From contig JAHIND010000031.1 in NCBI GenBank assembly GCA_018896025.1, positions 1-64,000 on the forward strand: a DNA stretch of 64,000 nt, written 5' to 3'. This DNA comes from Pseudomonadota bacterium. GTDB lineage: Bacteria; Desulfobacterota; Desulfarculia; Desulfarculales; Desulfarculaceae. A program made the translations under genes and the position numbers. A model generated the notes under the pieces. The model was not told the DNA's origin. It saw only the letters and a list, made by a program, of their open reading frames with translations, and made no database searches. Shown one piece after another: positions 50,656 to 59,441 of the stretch. Position 1 is the first letter of the stretch, and every line of letters begins with the position of its first letter.

Positions 50656-51477
50656 ATGTCGCGTAAAGGTCCGCTGATTTTTCTGGTCTTGGCCGTGCTT
50701 TTGGCCGGGGCCGCCGCCTGGGGGGCCCACCAGTGGGTCAAGGCCCAGAGCGCCGGCCAGGCAGGCCAAAAGCTGCAACTGGCACCGGTGGTGGTGGCCG
50801 CGCGGGTGCTGCCCGCCGGGCAACAACTTTCGGCCCAGGACCTGAGCGTCCAGTCCTGGCCGGTGAAGGCCCTGCCGCCGGGGCGCTTCGCCCAGCCCAA
50901 GCAAGTCCTGGGCCGGGTGCTCAAGGGCCCCATGGTCATGGGCGAGGTGGTGCTGGCGGCCAAGTTGGCCCCCCAGGGCGCGGCGGGCGGTCTCTCGGCG
51001 GTGGTTCCGCCGGGATTCAGGGCCATGACCGTGAAGGTGGATGAGGTCATCGGGGTGGGCGGCTTCGTGCAGCCCGGCGACAAGGTGGACGTGCTGGTCA
51101 CCCTGGCCGGGGGCGCCTTCCGCAACGACCCGGTGAGCCGCACCGTGCTGGAAGACATCAACGTGCTCACCGTGGGCGAAAAGATTCAGCGCGACGACAA
51201 GGGTCGCGGCCGCACCAACAAGGTCAAGGTGGTCACTCTGCAGCTCAAGCCGGCGCAGGCCGAGCGCCTGGCCCTGGCCTCCAACGAGGGGCGGGTAGTG
51301 CTGGCCCTGCGCAACCAGTCGGACCGCGAGCCCAACCGGGGCAACGGGGTGAGCTTGTCGGGCCTGGTGCCCCGGGCCGCCCCCAAGGCCCCGGCCGTGG
51401 CGGCCGGCCCCGAGCAACCCCAAGGCACGGTAGTGGAAGTTCTCAAGGGGGTCAAGCTCAGCCGTCAGATTCTATAA
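50656..51477 (+). CDS. cpaB: Flp pilus assembly protein CpaB/RcpC
   Basis: The ATG at 50656 has GAGG 6 bp upstream and gives 273 residues. An N-terminal membrane helix (GPLIFLVLAVLLAGAAAWG) is followed by an SAF domain (about 45-110: VVVAARVLPAGQQLSAQDL) and the conserved MTVKVDEVIGVGGFVQPGDKVDVLVT. CpaB-type proteins are periplasmic, associate with the secretin and may contact the cell wall through SAF. It overlaps no neighbour and precedes the secretin gene by 14 bp. Confidence 0.9.
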   Translation: MSRKGPLIFLVLAVLLAGAAAWGAHQWVKAQSAGQAGQKLQLAPVVVAARVLPAGQQLSAQDLSVQSWPVKALPPGRFAQPKQVLGRVLKGPMVMGEVVLAAKLAPQGAAGGLSAVVPPGFRAMTVKVDEVIGVGGFVQPGDKVDVLVTLAGGAFRNDPVSRTVLEDINVLTVGEKIQRDDKGRGRTNKVKVVTLQLKPAQAERLALASNEGRVVLALRNQSDREPNRGNGVSLSGLVPRAAPKAPAVAAGPEQPQGTVVEVLKGVKLSRQIL

Positions 51478-51491
51478 AGGAGGTCAGGACT

Positions 51492-52868
51492 GTGTCTGCC
51501 CAGGTCCGCTTGTCATACATGTTCCTGGCCCTCTTGCTGGCCGGGTGTTTCGCCCTGGCCTCGGGCAACGCCACGGCGGCCGAGCCACGGCGGGAGGTGC
51601 TCAAGTTGGGGCATTCCCGCCTGCTCAAGCTGCCGGTGCCCGCCGGGCGGGTGAGCGTGGGCCGGGCCCAGGTGGCCGACGTGGTCATGGTCACCCCCCG
51701 CCAGCTCTACCTCAACGCCCTGGGCGTGGGCACCACCAACGTCAGCCTGTGGGACCAGCAAGACCGCCTCCTGGAGGTGTTCGAGGTGGTGGTGATCCGC
51801 GACCTCACCAGCCTCAAGGAGCAGCTCTACCAGATCCTGCCCAACGAGCCGGTGGAGGTGCGCGGCCTGGCCGGGTCGGTGGTGCTCTCGGGCCAGGTGT
51901 CTTCCCTGGAGGCCAAGAAGCGGGCCGAGGCCCTCACCGAGGCCTACGCCCCCAAGCAGACCACCAGCCTCCTGGAGGTGGGCGGCAACCAGCAGGTCCA
52001 GTTGCAGGTGCGCTTCGCCGAGGTGAGCCGCAAGGTGACCAAGCGCATGAACATCAACCTGCGCATCCTCAACCCGCTCACCGGCGATTTCCTCTACACC
52101 ATGCTGGGCGGGCTCATAACCCCCCAAACCGACGGCACCCTGCTGCTGTCGGACAAGGTCAACGCCATGGGCGGCTTCCACTCGGGCCAGACCCAGATCT
52201 CGGCCTTTTTGGACATCCTCAAGGAGAACGGCCTGGCCAAAATCTTGGCCGAGCCCAACCTGGTGGCGGCCAGCGGCCAGCAGGCCGACTTCCTGGCGGG
52301 CGGCGAGTTTCCCATCCCGGTGCCCCAGCGGGAGAACATCACCATCACCTATAAGAAGTTCGGCGTGCAGTTGAGCTTTTTGCCCGAGGTGCGCCCCGGC
52401 AAGCGCATCCGCCTTACCGTGGCCCCGGAGGTCAGCGAGTTGGACTGGACCACCGCGGTGGTGGTGGAGGGCTTCACCGTGCCCGGTCTGACCACCCGCA
52501 AGGCCAAGACCCAGTTGGAGCTGGCCGACGGCCAGAGCTTCGCCATCGCCGGGCTGTTCCGCAACGACATCACCCAGTCGGTGAGCAAGTTCCCGGTGCT
52601 GGGCGACCTGCCCGTCCTGGGGGCCTTGTTCCGCAGCACCGAGTTCAAGAAAAACAAGACCGAACTGCTCATCGTGGTCACCCCTCGCATCGTGCGGCCG
52701 GGCCAGGAGCGCCTGGGGCCCAACCCCGTCACCACTTTCAGCGATCCGGACGATTTCGCCTTTTTCATGCTGGGCAAGCTGGCCACCCCCAAGGCGGCCC
52801 GCCCCCAGGGTCCGCCACTTTCCCCTCAGGAGTTGGAGGGCCGATTTGGACACGACTTGGCTTGGTAA
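51492..52868 (+). CDS. cpaC: Type II/IV secretin of the Tad system (CpaC/RcpA)
   Basis: 458 residues from a GTG with AAGGAGG 8 bp upstream. The signal sequence contains LLLAGC, so a lipoprotein is possible. An N-terminal pilus assembly domain (LKLPVPAGRVSVGRAQVADV), BON-like region and the C-terminal secretin domain (about 240-420: ILAEPNLVAASGQQADFLAGGEFPIP, GLFRNDITQSVSKFPVLGDLPVLGALFRS) are all present. It forms the outer-membrane pore for the Flp pilus. It overlaps the following TadG-like gene by 23 bp. Confidence 0.93.
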   Translation: MSAQVRLSYMFLALLLAGCFALASGNATAAEPRREVLKLGHSRLLKLPVPAGRVSVGRAQVADVVMVTPRQLYLNALGVGTTNVSLWDQQDRLLEVFEVVVIRDLTSLKEQLYQILPNEPVEVRGLAGSVVLSGQVSSLEAKKRAEALTEAYAPKQTTSLLEVGGNQQVQLQVRFAEVSRKVTKRMNINLRILNPLTGDFLYTMLGGLITPQTDGTLLLSDKVNAMGGFHSGQTQISAFLDILKENGLAKILAEPNLVAASGQQADFLAGGEFPIPVPQRENITITYKKFGVQLSFLPEVRPGKRIRLTVAPEVSELDWTTAVVVEGFTVPGLTTRKAKTQLELADGQSFAIAGLFRNDITQSVSKFPVLGDLPVLGALFRSTEFKKNKTELLIVVTPRIVRPGQERLGPNPVTTFSDPDDFAFFMLGKLATPKAARPQGPPLSPQELEGRFGHDLAW

Positions 52869-53913
52869 GCTTGGCAGGCTGCTCAAGGGGGAGCGGGCCG
52901 GCGTAGCCGCCGTGGCTGCCATCATGCTCACGGTAATGGTGGGCATGATCGGCGCGGTGGTGGATCTGGGGCTCCTGTACGCCACCAAGAACGAACTGCA
53001 AAACGCGGCCGACGCCGCCGCCCTGGCCGGGGCCTCCACCCTGGTCACCTATGACCAGGACCGCAACGTCATGGCCCAGCCCGACGTGGCCATAACCACG
53101 GCCCAGCAAGTCGCCCTGGCCAACCAGGCGCTGGGGGTCAACCTGCAACTGCGTCTCGAAGACATCACCCTGGGGCTGTGGGTGGAGCCGGACAAGGACT
53201 TCGACCCCGACCACATCGGCCCCAGCAGCGACCCCAATTATCTTAGCGCCTGCCGGGTAGTGGTGCGCCGCGACAACATCGCCAACTCGCCGGTAAACAC
53301 CATCTTCGCCGGCGCGGTGGGCTTCAGCGTGGTCAACGTTACCGCCCTGTCCACCGCCGAACTGGGCTATGCCGGTTCGGCGGGCGACGGCATGGTGGAC
53401 CTGCCGGTCGCGATCAAGGAAGAAGTCTTGAACAGCGGCAACGGACCCATATGCGGCGAGACCATCTACTTCCACGATGAAAACGATGAGAACGCCGAGT
53501 GGACCAGCTTTTTCACCTCCCCCTCCAACGACCCCAACGTGCGCGACTACGTGGACGGCACCCTCAGCGTGCCCGCGCTCCAGGTGGGCGACGAGGTCAA
53601 CGTAATCAACGGCAACCTGAGCACCCACACCTTTGATGCCTTGGCTGACCGTTTTCAGTCCGAGGGCACCGACCTTGACGGCGACGGCAACGCCGACGCC
53701 TGGCAAGTATTGCTGCCGGTGATAGGCGGCACCAGCAGCGGCGCCAGCAGCGCCACCATCGTCGGTTTCGCCCACCTGATAATCACCGAGGTGCGCAACG
53801 CTCCTTACAAAGAGATCACCGGCGTGCTGCAGTGCGGCCTAGTGGTGCCGGGCAGCACCACCGGAGGCGGCAACTTCGGCAGCCGGGCGACGACGCCCAA
53901 GCTGGTGGAATAA
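52846..53913 (+). CDS. TadG-like pilus assembly protein (copy 1)
   Basis: 355 residues from a TTG at 52846, with GGAGG 6 bp upstream. The N-terminal hydrophobic helix (GVAAVAAIMLTVMVGMIGAVVDLGLLY) and ELQNAADAAALAGAS are TadG/TadE-like (putative Flp pilus-assembly TadE/G-like). The rest is an extracytoplasmic region without a recognisable von Willebrand domain, ending GGGNFGSRATTPKLVE. The next gene is a close paralogue. An Asp-rich DLDGDGNADAW segment could bind Ca2+. It overlaps cpaC, so translation is coupled. Confidence 0.82.
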   Translation: MDTTWLGKLGRLLKGERAGVAAVAAIMLTVMVGMIGAVVDLGLLYATKNELQNAADAAALAGASTLVTYDQDRNVMAQPDVAITTAQQVALANQALGVNLQLRLEDITLGLWVEPDKDFDPDHIGPSSDPNYLSACRVVVRRDNIANSPVNTIFAGAVGFSVVNVTALSTAELGYAGSAGDGMVDLPVAIKEEVLNSGNGPICGETIYFHDENDENAEWTSFFTSPSNDPNVRDYVDGTLSVPALQVGDEVNVINGNLSTHTFDALADRFQSEGTDLDGDGNADAWQVLLPVIGGTSSGASSATIVGFAHLIITEVRNAPYKEITGVLQCGLVVPGSTTGGGNFGSRATTPKLVE

Positions 53914-53925
53914 GAAAGAGTACCC

Positions 53926-54996
53926 ATGCGGCCTGCCCAAGCCCATAGCCCCCAGCGATTCCCCAGCCTGGCCCGCCTGTGGCGCGGTCAGAGCGGGGCC
54001 ATGGCGGCATTGGCGGCATTCATGCTCACCGCCCTGGTGGGTCTCACCGGCGCGGCGGTGGATCTGGGATTGCTCTACTCCACCAAGGGCGAGCTGCAAA
54101 ACGCGGCCGACGCCGCGGCCCTGGCCGGAGCGGCCACCATGGTCTCCTTCGGCGAAAACGGCGAAATCTCGGTGCAGCCCATCACCGCCGTGGCCACCGC
54201 CCAACAGGTGTCGCTGGCCAACCAGGCCCACGGGGTCAACCTGTCCCTGCGCAGCGATGACGCGGTGATCGGCTATTGGGACACCGAGGCCGACGCCTTC
54301 GACCCCGGCCTTACCGGCAGCAGCGACCCCAACGATATTACCGGTTTCCAGGCCACGGTGCGCCGCGACGAACTGGCCAACGGGCCGGTCAACACCTTCT
54401 TCGCCGGGCTGGTGGGCTATGGCTCGGTGGGGCTCCATGCCACCTCCACCGCCTTCCTGGGCTGGGCGGGCCTGGCCGACGCCGCGGCGGTGGACCTACC
54501 CCTGGCCATCCACGCCTCGGCCCTGACCGATGCCGGCAGCCCTAACTGCGGGGCCGAGCTGCTTTTCAACAACGAGAACAGCGAAACCGCCGAGTGGACC
54601 AGCTTCTTCACCTGGCCCACCAACGACGTGACCGTGCGCAACTACGTCGGCGGCGGGCTCACCACCCCGGAGTTGAAGGTGGGCGACAGCATCAACGTGA
54701 TCAACGGCAATCTGAGCACCGCCACCATGAACGCCCTGGCCGACCGCTTCCAGTCCCAAGGCACAGACACCGACGGCGACGGGGCGGCCGACTCCTGGGA
54801 GGTGCTGGTGCCGGTGGTGGAGCCGGGCAGCACCTCCACCATGTCCAAGGTGGTGGGCTTCGCCCATTTGGTGCTGACCGAAGCCGACTCGAGCAGGGCG
54901 CGCTTTTTCTTGCAGTGCGACCGCGCGCTGATCGGCAGCAACAGCGGGGGGGGAAACTACGGCACCAGAGCCACGGTGCCAAGTTTGATTCAGTAG
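53926..54996 (+). CDS. TadG-like pilus assembly protein (copy 2)
   Basis: 356 residues, an evident tandem duplicate of the previous gene: same helix (AAVDLGLLYSTKGELQNAADA), same central blocks (NAEWTSFF in copy 1, TAEWTSFFTWP here, then NVINGNLST), same DTDGDGAADSWEVLVPV loop and GGGNYGTRATVPSLIQ end. A Ca2+-binding role for the Asp loop is inferred from DxDGDG. Both copies have a hydrophobic helix suited to prepilin-like insertion. It is separated from copy 1 by 12 bp. Confidence 0.82.
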   Translation: MRPAQAHSPQRFPSLARLWRGQSGAMAALAAFMLTALVGLTGAAVDLGLLYSTKGELQNAADAAALAGAATMVSFGENGEISVQPITAVATAQQVSLANQAHGVNLSLRSDDAVIGYWDTEADAFDPGLTGSSDPNDITGFQATVRRDELANGPVNTFFAGLVGYGSVGLHATSTAFLGWAGLADAAAVDLPLAIHASALTDAGSPNCGAELLFNNENSETAEWTSFFTWPTNDVTVRNYVGGGLTTPELKVGDSINVINGNLSTATMNALADRFQSQGTDTDGDGAADSWEVLVPVVEPGSTSTMSKVVGFAHLVLTEADSSRARFFLQCDRALIGSNSGGGNYGTRATVPSLIQ

Positions 54997-55006
54997 GAGA
55001 AGGTCC

Positions 55007-56143
55007 GTGAGCAATAACGATCCCCAGATTTTGGCATATCACCTCACCCGTCAGGGAGGCGAACGCCTGCGCCAGTTGGTGTCGGGCGCGCCCCAGGCCA
55101 AACTCCTCGGCCTGGAATCCGCGGTGGAGGAGTTTGAGCGCAAGGCCCTGCAACTGCAGCCCGAGGTGCTCTTGGTGGAGTTCGACCCCGAGGAGGCGGG
55201 CCTGAGCGAGCTGTTGGCCCGCCTGCGCCGGGGGGCGCACCGGGCCTCCCTGGTGGCCTGGTCCCACAACCTCAGCTCCGAGGCGATCCTTTTGGCCATG
55301 CGCCTGGGGGTGCGCGAATACCTGCCCAGCCAGGCCGATGGGCCCGCCTTTGCCGATGCCCTGCAAAGGCTGATGGCCTCCAGCGCGCCCAGCGACCAGC
55401 AGGGCACCCTGCTGGGGGTGATGGGAGTCAAGGGCGGGGTGGGGGCCAGCTCCCTGGCGCTCAGCCTGGCCTGGGTGGCCAGCCAGAGCATGGGAGCGCG
55501 GGTGGCCCTGGTGGACCTGGACCTGGCCGGCGGCGACCTGGCCGCCCTGCTGGACATCGAGCCCACCCGCAGCATGCTGCACGTGGTGGAGGAGTTCGAG
55601 CGCCTGGACAGCCTGCTCATGGACAGCCTGATGGTGGACGCCGCGCCAGGCCTGCGCCTTTTGGCCTCGCCGGGAGACGCGGTGGCCGCCGAGGAGATCA
55701 AGGGCCCCCACGTGGAGCGGGCCCTGGAGCTGGCTTTGAGCGAGCACGCCCTGGTGGTGGCCGACCTTCCCTCCCGGGTGGACGAGGCCAGCCTGGCCGC
55801 CCTGGACCGGGCCAAGCTGCTCTTGCTGGTCACCGAACCCACCGTTCTGGGTCTCAAGGCCGCCCGCAGGGCCCTGGAGCTTTGCCACAACCTGGGCCGG
55901 GAAAAGGACGAGGTGGCCCTGGTGGTCAACCGCCACGGAGCCAAACAATGCCTTTCCGCCAAGGAGGTGGCCCGGGTGCTGAAGATGGACCCCCTGGCCG
56001 TGCTGCCCAACGAAAGCCCGGTGCTCATGGCTGCGGCCAACGCGGGCAGGCCGCCGGTGCGCGACTGGCCCCGCTCCAAGTGGAGTAAGTCGGTGGCCGC
56101 CCTGGCCAAGGAACTGTTCAGCGGCAACGGAGACGGCAAATGA
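55007..56143 (+). CDS. cpaE: Tad pilus localisation ATPase (CpaE/TadZ)
   Basis: 378 residues from a GTG with GGAGAAGG upstream. A receiver-like N-terminal domain (about 1-120) precedes a MinD/ParA-type ATPase domain with the deviant Walker A GVKGGVGASSLALSLAW (about 143-160), LVDLDLAGGDLAALLDI and VADLPSR. CpaE/TadZ proteins position the Tad machinery at a pole. Its stop overlaps cpaF as ATGA. Confidence 0.92.
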   Translation: MSNNDPQILAYHLTRQGGERLRQLVSGAPQAKLLGLESAVEEFERKALQLQPEVLLVEFDPEEAGLSELLARLRRGAHRASLVAWSHNLSSEAILLAMRLGVREYLPSQADGPAFADALQRLMASSAPSDQQGTLLGVMGVKGGVGASSLALSLAWVASQSMGARVALVDLDLAGGDLAALLDIEPTRSMLHVVEEFERLDSLLMDSLMVDAAPGLRLLASPGDAVAAEEIKGPHVERALELALSEHALVVADLPSRVDEASLAALDRAKLLLLVTEPTVLGLKAARRALELCHNLGREKDEVALVVNRHGAKQCLSAKEVARVLKMDPLAVLPNESPVLMAAANAGRPPVRDWPRSKWSKSVAALAKELFSGNGDGK

Positions 56144-57501
56144 GCCTCAGGGCCAGATTGGGAGGGGCTTCCCCGGCCGCTCAACTGCGCGCCGAAAGCG
56201 GGCGCGACCTCCAGCGGGACATGGCCCTGCAGGAGATGAAGGCCCGCATCCACTACAAGGTCATCGAGTCCCTAGACCTGTCGGTGCTCACCAGCACCCA
56301 GGACGGCCAAGCAAACGCGGAGTTGGAGGAGGCCATCCGCATGGTGGTGGCGGCCGAGCCGGAGCCCATGACCCTGCCCGAGCGCGAGGCCCTGGCCAAG
56401 GAGATAAAAAACGAGGTCATGGGCCTGGGGCCCTTGGAGCCGCTGTTGGCCGACGACAGCATCAGCGAGATTTTGGTCAACGGCTACAGCAAGGTATACG
56501 TGGAGCGCGGCGGCCGTTTGGAGCGCATCCCGGTGCGCTTCCGCAACGACGAGCACCTGCTCAAGATCATCGACAAGATCGCCAGCGGGGTGGGCCGGCG
56601 CATCGACGAGTCCAGCCCTATGGTGGACGCCCGCCTGGCCGACGGCAGCCGCGTCAACGCGGTGATTCCTCCCCTGGCCCTGGACGGCCCGGCGCTGAGC
56701 ATACGTAAGTTCGCCCGCGACCCCCTCAGGGTGGACGACCTGGTGCGCCTGGGCTCCTTCAGCGCCCAGACCGCCAAGTTTTTGGAGGCCTCGGTCAAGG
56801 CTCGCCTGAACATGCTTATCTCCGGCGGCACCGGCACCGGCAAGACCACCTTGTTGAACGTGCTCAGTTCCTTCATCCCCCACCGCGATCGCATCGTGAC
56901 CATCGAGGACTCGGCCGAGCTGCAAATGCAACAGGAGCACGTGGTACGCCTGGAGACCCGCCCGCCCAACATCGAGGGCCTGGGCGAGGTGGCCATGCGC
57001 GACCTGGTCAAGAACGCCTTGCGCATGCGGCCCGACCGCATCGTGGTGGGCGAGGTGCGCGGCGGCGAAGCCCTGGACATGATGCAGGCCATGAACACCG
57101 GCCACGACGGCAGCCTGACCACGGTGCACGCCAACAGCGCCCGCGACGCCATCAGCCGCCTGGAGACCATGATTTCCATGGCTGGGCTGGAAATCCCCGA
57201 CAAAGCCATCCGTCAGCAGATCGCCAGCGCCATCCAGATCGTGATCCAGGTAAGCCGCCTGGCCGACGGCTCCCGGCGGGTGACCAGCGTGCAGGAACTC
57301 ACCGGCATGGAGGGCGACACCCTGACCATGCAGGAGATATTCATCTTTAAGCAAACCGGCGTGGACGAGCGCGGACGGGTGGTGGGGCACTTCGGGCCCA
57401 CCGGCATCCGGCCCCGCTGGAGTGACCGCATCGCCGCCTACGGCATCGACCTGGAGGCCGGCCTGTTCGGCGGCGGCGATCCGGCGAGGAGCGGCCTATG
57501 A
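56140..57501 (+). CDS. cpaF: Tad secretion ATPase (CpaF/TadA)
   Basis: The 453-residue hexameric traffic ATPase has DDSISEILVNGYSKVYVERGG, Walker A SGGTGTGKTTLLNVLS (about 228), the Asp box TIEDSAELQM, Walker B LRMRPDRIVVGEVRGGEALD and the His box TGHDGSLTTVHANSARD. It drives both extension and retraction of Flp pili in characterised systems. It overlaps cpaE and tadB by 4 bp each. Confidence 0.96.
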   Translation: MSLRARLGGASPAAQLRAESGRDLQRDMALQEMKARIHYKVIESLDLSVLTSTQDGQANAELEEAIRMVVAAEPEPMTLPEREALAKEIKNEVMGLGPLEPLLADDSISEILVNGYSKVYVERGGRLERIPVRFRNDEHLLKIIDKIASGVGRRIDESSPMVDARLADGSRVNAVIPPLALDGPALSIRKFARDPLRVDDLVRLGSFSAQTAKFLEASVKARLNMLISGGTGTGKTTLLNVLSSFIPHRDRIVTIEDSAELQMQQEHVVRLETRPPNIEGLGEVAMRDLVKNALRMRPDRIVVGEVRGGEALDMMQAMNTGHDGSLTTVHANSARDAISRLETMISMAGLEIPDKAIRQQIASAIQIVIQVSRLADGSRRVTSVQELTGMEGDTLTMQEIFIFKQTGVDERGRVVGHFGPTGIRPRWSDRIAAYGIDLEAGLFGGGDPARSGL

Positions 57502-58466
57502 TCTGGGGACTCACCGCGCTGATCTTCCTGGCCATGCTGGGCGCGGCCTGGGCGGTCTACAACCTGCTGTTCGCCGGGCAGGCGGCCCGGGCGGCGGCCA
57601 TCGAGCGCCGCCTGTCCACCCTAGCCCCCGGCGACGCGGTCATGGAGCAGGCCATACAAAGCTATTTCCGCGACCGCTCCTACTCTACCATCCCCTACCT
57701 GAACCGCCTGCTGGGGCATTTGCCCAACATCTCCGACCTGGAGCTACTCATCCACCAAGCGGGCTCTCCCTGCAACCTGGGCACCCTGGTCTTGATGAGC
57801 GGGGTGCTGACCAGCCTGGGCTTTTTGGGAGGATTGCTGGAGAGCGGCCTGACCACGGGCCTGATTCTGGCCGTGGGCTGCGGGGTGCTGCCCCTGATGT
57901 GGCTGCGTTTTTTGCGCAAGCGCCGCCTGGCCGCCTTTGAGGAGCAGTTCGTGGAGGCGGTGGACCTGATGGCCAGGGCGCTCAGGGCCGGGCACTCCTT
58001 CGGCTCGGGGCTCAAGATGGCCTCCCAGGAGCTGGAAGACCCGGTGGCCGAGGAACTGGCCCGCACCTTTGAGGACTACTCATTCGGCAAGGGGCTGGAC
58101 GACGCCCTGGTGGACCTAACCCGGCGGGTGGGCCTGCAGGACGTCAAGTTCTTCGCCACCGCCGTGGCCCTGCAACGGGAGATCGGCGGAAATCTCACCG
58201 AGATTCTGGACAACATCGGCCACATCACCAGGGCCCGCTTCTCCCTGCTGCGCCAGGTGAAGGCCCTGTCGGCCGAGGGGCGCATCAGCGCCTACATTCT
58301 GTGCCTCATGGCTCCGGGCCTGTTGGGGGCCCTGTGGTTTCTGAGCCCCAACTACCTGGGCATCTTGTTCGAGCACCCCATGGGCAAAACCCTGCTGATA
58401 GTGGGCGGCTGTTTTCAGGGGCTGGGCATTTTGGTCATCCGCAAACTCATCAACCTGAAGGTGTGA
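57498..58466 (+). CDS. tadB: Tad inner-membrane platform protein TadB
   Basis: 322 residues with two N-terminal and two C-terminal membrane helices and a type II secretion F domain between (about 150-280: FEEQFVEAVDLMARALRAGHSFGSGL, EIGGNLTEILDNIGHITR). This is the TadB half of the GspF-like platform. The start overlaps the cpaF stop as ATGA, and tadC follows after 1 bp. Confidence 0.92.
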   Translation: MIWGLTALIFLAMLGAAWAVYNLLFAGQAARAAAIERRLSTLAPGDAVMEQAIQSYFRDRSYSTIPYLNRLLGHLPNISDLELLIHQAGSPCNLGTLVLMSGVLTSLGFLGGLLESGLTTGLILAVGCGVLPLMWLRFLRKRRLAAFEEQFVEAVDLMARALRAGHSFGSGLKMASQELEDPVAEELARTFEDYSFGKGLDDALVDLTRRVGLQDVKFFATAVALQREIGGNLTEILDNIGHITRARFSLLRQVKALSAEGRISAYILCLMAPGLLGALWFLSPNYLGILFEHPMGKTLLIVGGCFQGLGILVIRKLINLKV

Positions 58467-58467
58467 G

Positions 58468-59427
58468 ATGAATATCCTGAACGCCCTTGGCGCCGACTCA
58501 TCTCTGTGGCTGATCGGCTTGGCCTTCGGCCTGGCGGTGCTGCTGATCGCGTTGGCCCTGGCCTCCCTCTCGGTGAAGCGGGATAAAAGCCTGCAGCGCC
58601 GCCTGCGGCAACTGAGCGGCCAGACGACCGCGTCCGGCGAGGGGGAAAAGCCCCTGAAGGGGCAACTCAAAAGGCTGCTGTTCCGGCTGCTCAACCATTT
58701 GGCCAAGCCGGCCAAGCCTCGCCAAAACTGGCAGGAGAGCGACCTCAGGGCCAAGCTTCTGCAAGGCGGTTTCTACTCCCCCAGCGCGGTGAACACCTTC
58801 CTGGGCATCAAGGTGGCCATGCTCATCGCCTACCCCATCTTGCTGCTCATCAGCCCCATCCCCGGCCGCCTGGGCAACCTGCAACTGATCCTGGCCCTGG
58901 TGGGCTCGGCCACCCTGGGCTTCTTTTTGCCCCAGCTCATTCTGGAACGGCGCATCCGCGCCCGGCGCAAGGCCATCACCCGGGAGTTGCCCGACGTGCT
59001 GGACCTATTGGTCATATCGGTGGAGGCGGGCCTGGGTCTGGACCAGGCCATCAGCCGGGTGTCCCAGGAGGTGAAGATATCCTGCCCGGTGCTGGGCGGG
59101 GAGTTCACCCTGGTTTCCTTGGAGCTGAGGGCGGGCATCCCCCGCCAGATGGCGCTCAAGAACCTGGCCCACCGCTGCGGGGTTGATGGCGTGGGCGGTC
59201 TGGTGACCATGCTCATCCAGGCCGACCGTTTCGGGGTCAGCGTGGGCCGCTCGCTTCGGGTTCACTCGGACTCGGTGCGCACCCAGCGACGCCAGCAGGC
59301 GGAGGAGGCCGCGGCCAAGATTCCCCTTAAGCTGCTGTTCCCAGTTTTGTTCATGATTTTTCCCGCCATCATGGTGGTCATGGCCGGCCCGGCGGTTATC
59401 CGCGTCAGCCAGAACCTGATGCACTAA
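58468..59427 (+). CDS. tadC: Tad inner-membrane platform protein TadC
   Basis: The second GspF-like platform protein, 319 residues, with the TadC F-domain motif RELPDVLDLLVISVEAGLGLDQAI and a C-terminal helix (LLFPVLFMIFPAIMVVMAGPA). It has an N-terminal helix and a basic linker. TadB and TadC are both required for pilus assembly in characterised systems. The start follows tadB by 1 bp; tadD begins 14 bp after its stop. Confidence 0.92.
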   Translation: MNILNALGADSSLWLIGLAFGLAVLLIALALASLSVKRDKSLQRRLRQLSGQTTASGEGEKPLKGQLKRLLFRLLNHLAKPAKPRQNWQESDLRAKLLQGGFYSPSAVNTFLGIKVAMLIAYPILLLISPIPGRLGNLQLILALVGSATLGFFLPQLILERRIRARRKAITRELPDVLDLLVISVEAGLGLDQAISRVSQEVKISCPVLGGEFTLVSLELRAGIPRQMALKNLAHRCGVDGVGGLVTMLIQADRFGVSVGRSLRVHSDSVRTQRRQQAEEAAAKIPLKLLFPVLFMIFPAIMVVMAGPAVIRVSQNLMH

Positions 59428-59441
59428 AGTGAGGCTGTACC

